Below, one piece after another: positions 5,541-5,728 of a stretch of DNA of 5,728 nucleotides. This stretch comes from CAIRNS01 sp049508565 (GTDB lineage: Bacteria; Elusimicrobiota; Endomicrobiia; Endomicrobiales; CAIRNS01). Location of the stretch: assembly GCA_049508565.1 (NCBI GenBank), contig JBELAT010000132.1:1-5728 (forward strand). Reading direction: 5' to 3'. The stretch's first letter is position 1; each line of letters begins with the position of its first letter. A program made the position numbers and the translations under genes. The notes beneath the pieces are model-generated. The model searched no databases and was not told where the DNA came from. It was given only the letters and a program-made list of their open reading frames with translations.

Positions 5541-5728
5541 TTCAAGTGTACCTTTCTTCTGGACATCACGTTATTAAAACAAACAGTTACTACCCATCCC
5601 CACACTTGCCGGCACATACTATCGTCATTCAACTTCGCATGATTAGTATAGCGAGGATAAAACATAGGAACATCCATCACATTGATGCCTTCTTTAACAC
5701 AATTTACACCGTCTTCCAATACTATGGG
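5537..5728 (-). CDS. Open frame entering from right edge, doubtful hypothetical 3' end
   Basis: The minus strand is open from the window edge to a TGA at 5539-5537, giving at least 63 residues (PIVLEDGVNCVKEG at the start, RRKVHLK at the end). The other two minus frames contain early stops. Its stop overlaps the ATG of the membrane protein (ATGA at 5540-5537), as in translationally coupled genes. I recognise no family, composition is not distinctive, and no internal start has a good ribosome binding site. It may be the tail of a gene to the right or simply noncoding leader DNA. Confidence 0.2.
   Translation of the reverse strand, partial: PIVLEDGVNCVKEGINVMDVPMFYPRYTNHAKLNDDSMCRQVWGWVVTVCFNNVMSRRKVHLK

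Overview
The window holds five protein-coding regions or parts of them, one decayed gene and a set of well-formed intrinsic terminators. Every gene I can support lies on the minus strand. Base composition is moderate to slightly AT-rich. Signal peptides, a lipobox and Shine-Dalgarno sites mark it as bacterial. The long secreted protein at the left edge carries paired motifs (QDLHCN, then VEGG, then GGFHSEG) that I associate from memory with large exported proteins of uncultured Omnitrophota (former OP3). That assignment is an inference and the rest of the window neither proves nor contradicts it.

In the direction of transcription (right to left): 5728-5537 is an open frame of doubtful status entering from the right edge. 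5540-5028 is a four-helix membrane protein of the phage holin family 4 / YvlD type with a charged cytosolic-looking tail. 4966 to about 4700 is a RhuM-family virulence-type gene broken by a frameshift and stop codons and lacking its 3' two thirds. 4692-4617 is a 23-bp multi-segment hairpin ending in a T-tract, just upstream of a small VOC (glyoxalase-fold) gene at 4567-4187. A terminator follows at 4034-3997. Then come a sigma70-like promoter (3936-3908) and a strong ribosome binding site for a small lipoprotein gene (3868-3446), which is closed by two tandem terminators (3318-3293 and 3288-3258).

After a gene-free stretch with no recognised content (3257-3026), a 30-bp imperfect palindrome containing a perfect TATAAT precedes the long gene, which starts at 2947 and runs off the left edge with 982 codons and no stop.

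The genes look like separate transcription units and not one operon. Three of the gaps contain a minus-strand terminator, two of them also a promoter, and the genes have no obvious shared pathway. The most notable items are the long exported protein, the RhuM remnant that explains most of an otherwise blank 460-bp gap, and the hairpin that begins where RhuM similarity ends. I found no complete novel system, tRNA, rRNA, CRISPR array or intact mobile element.
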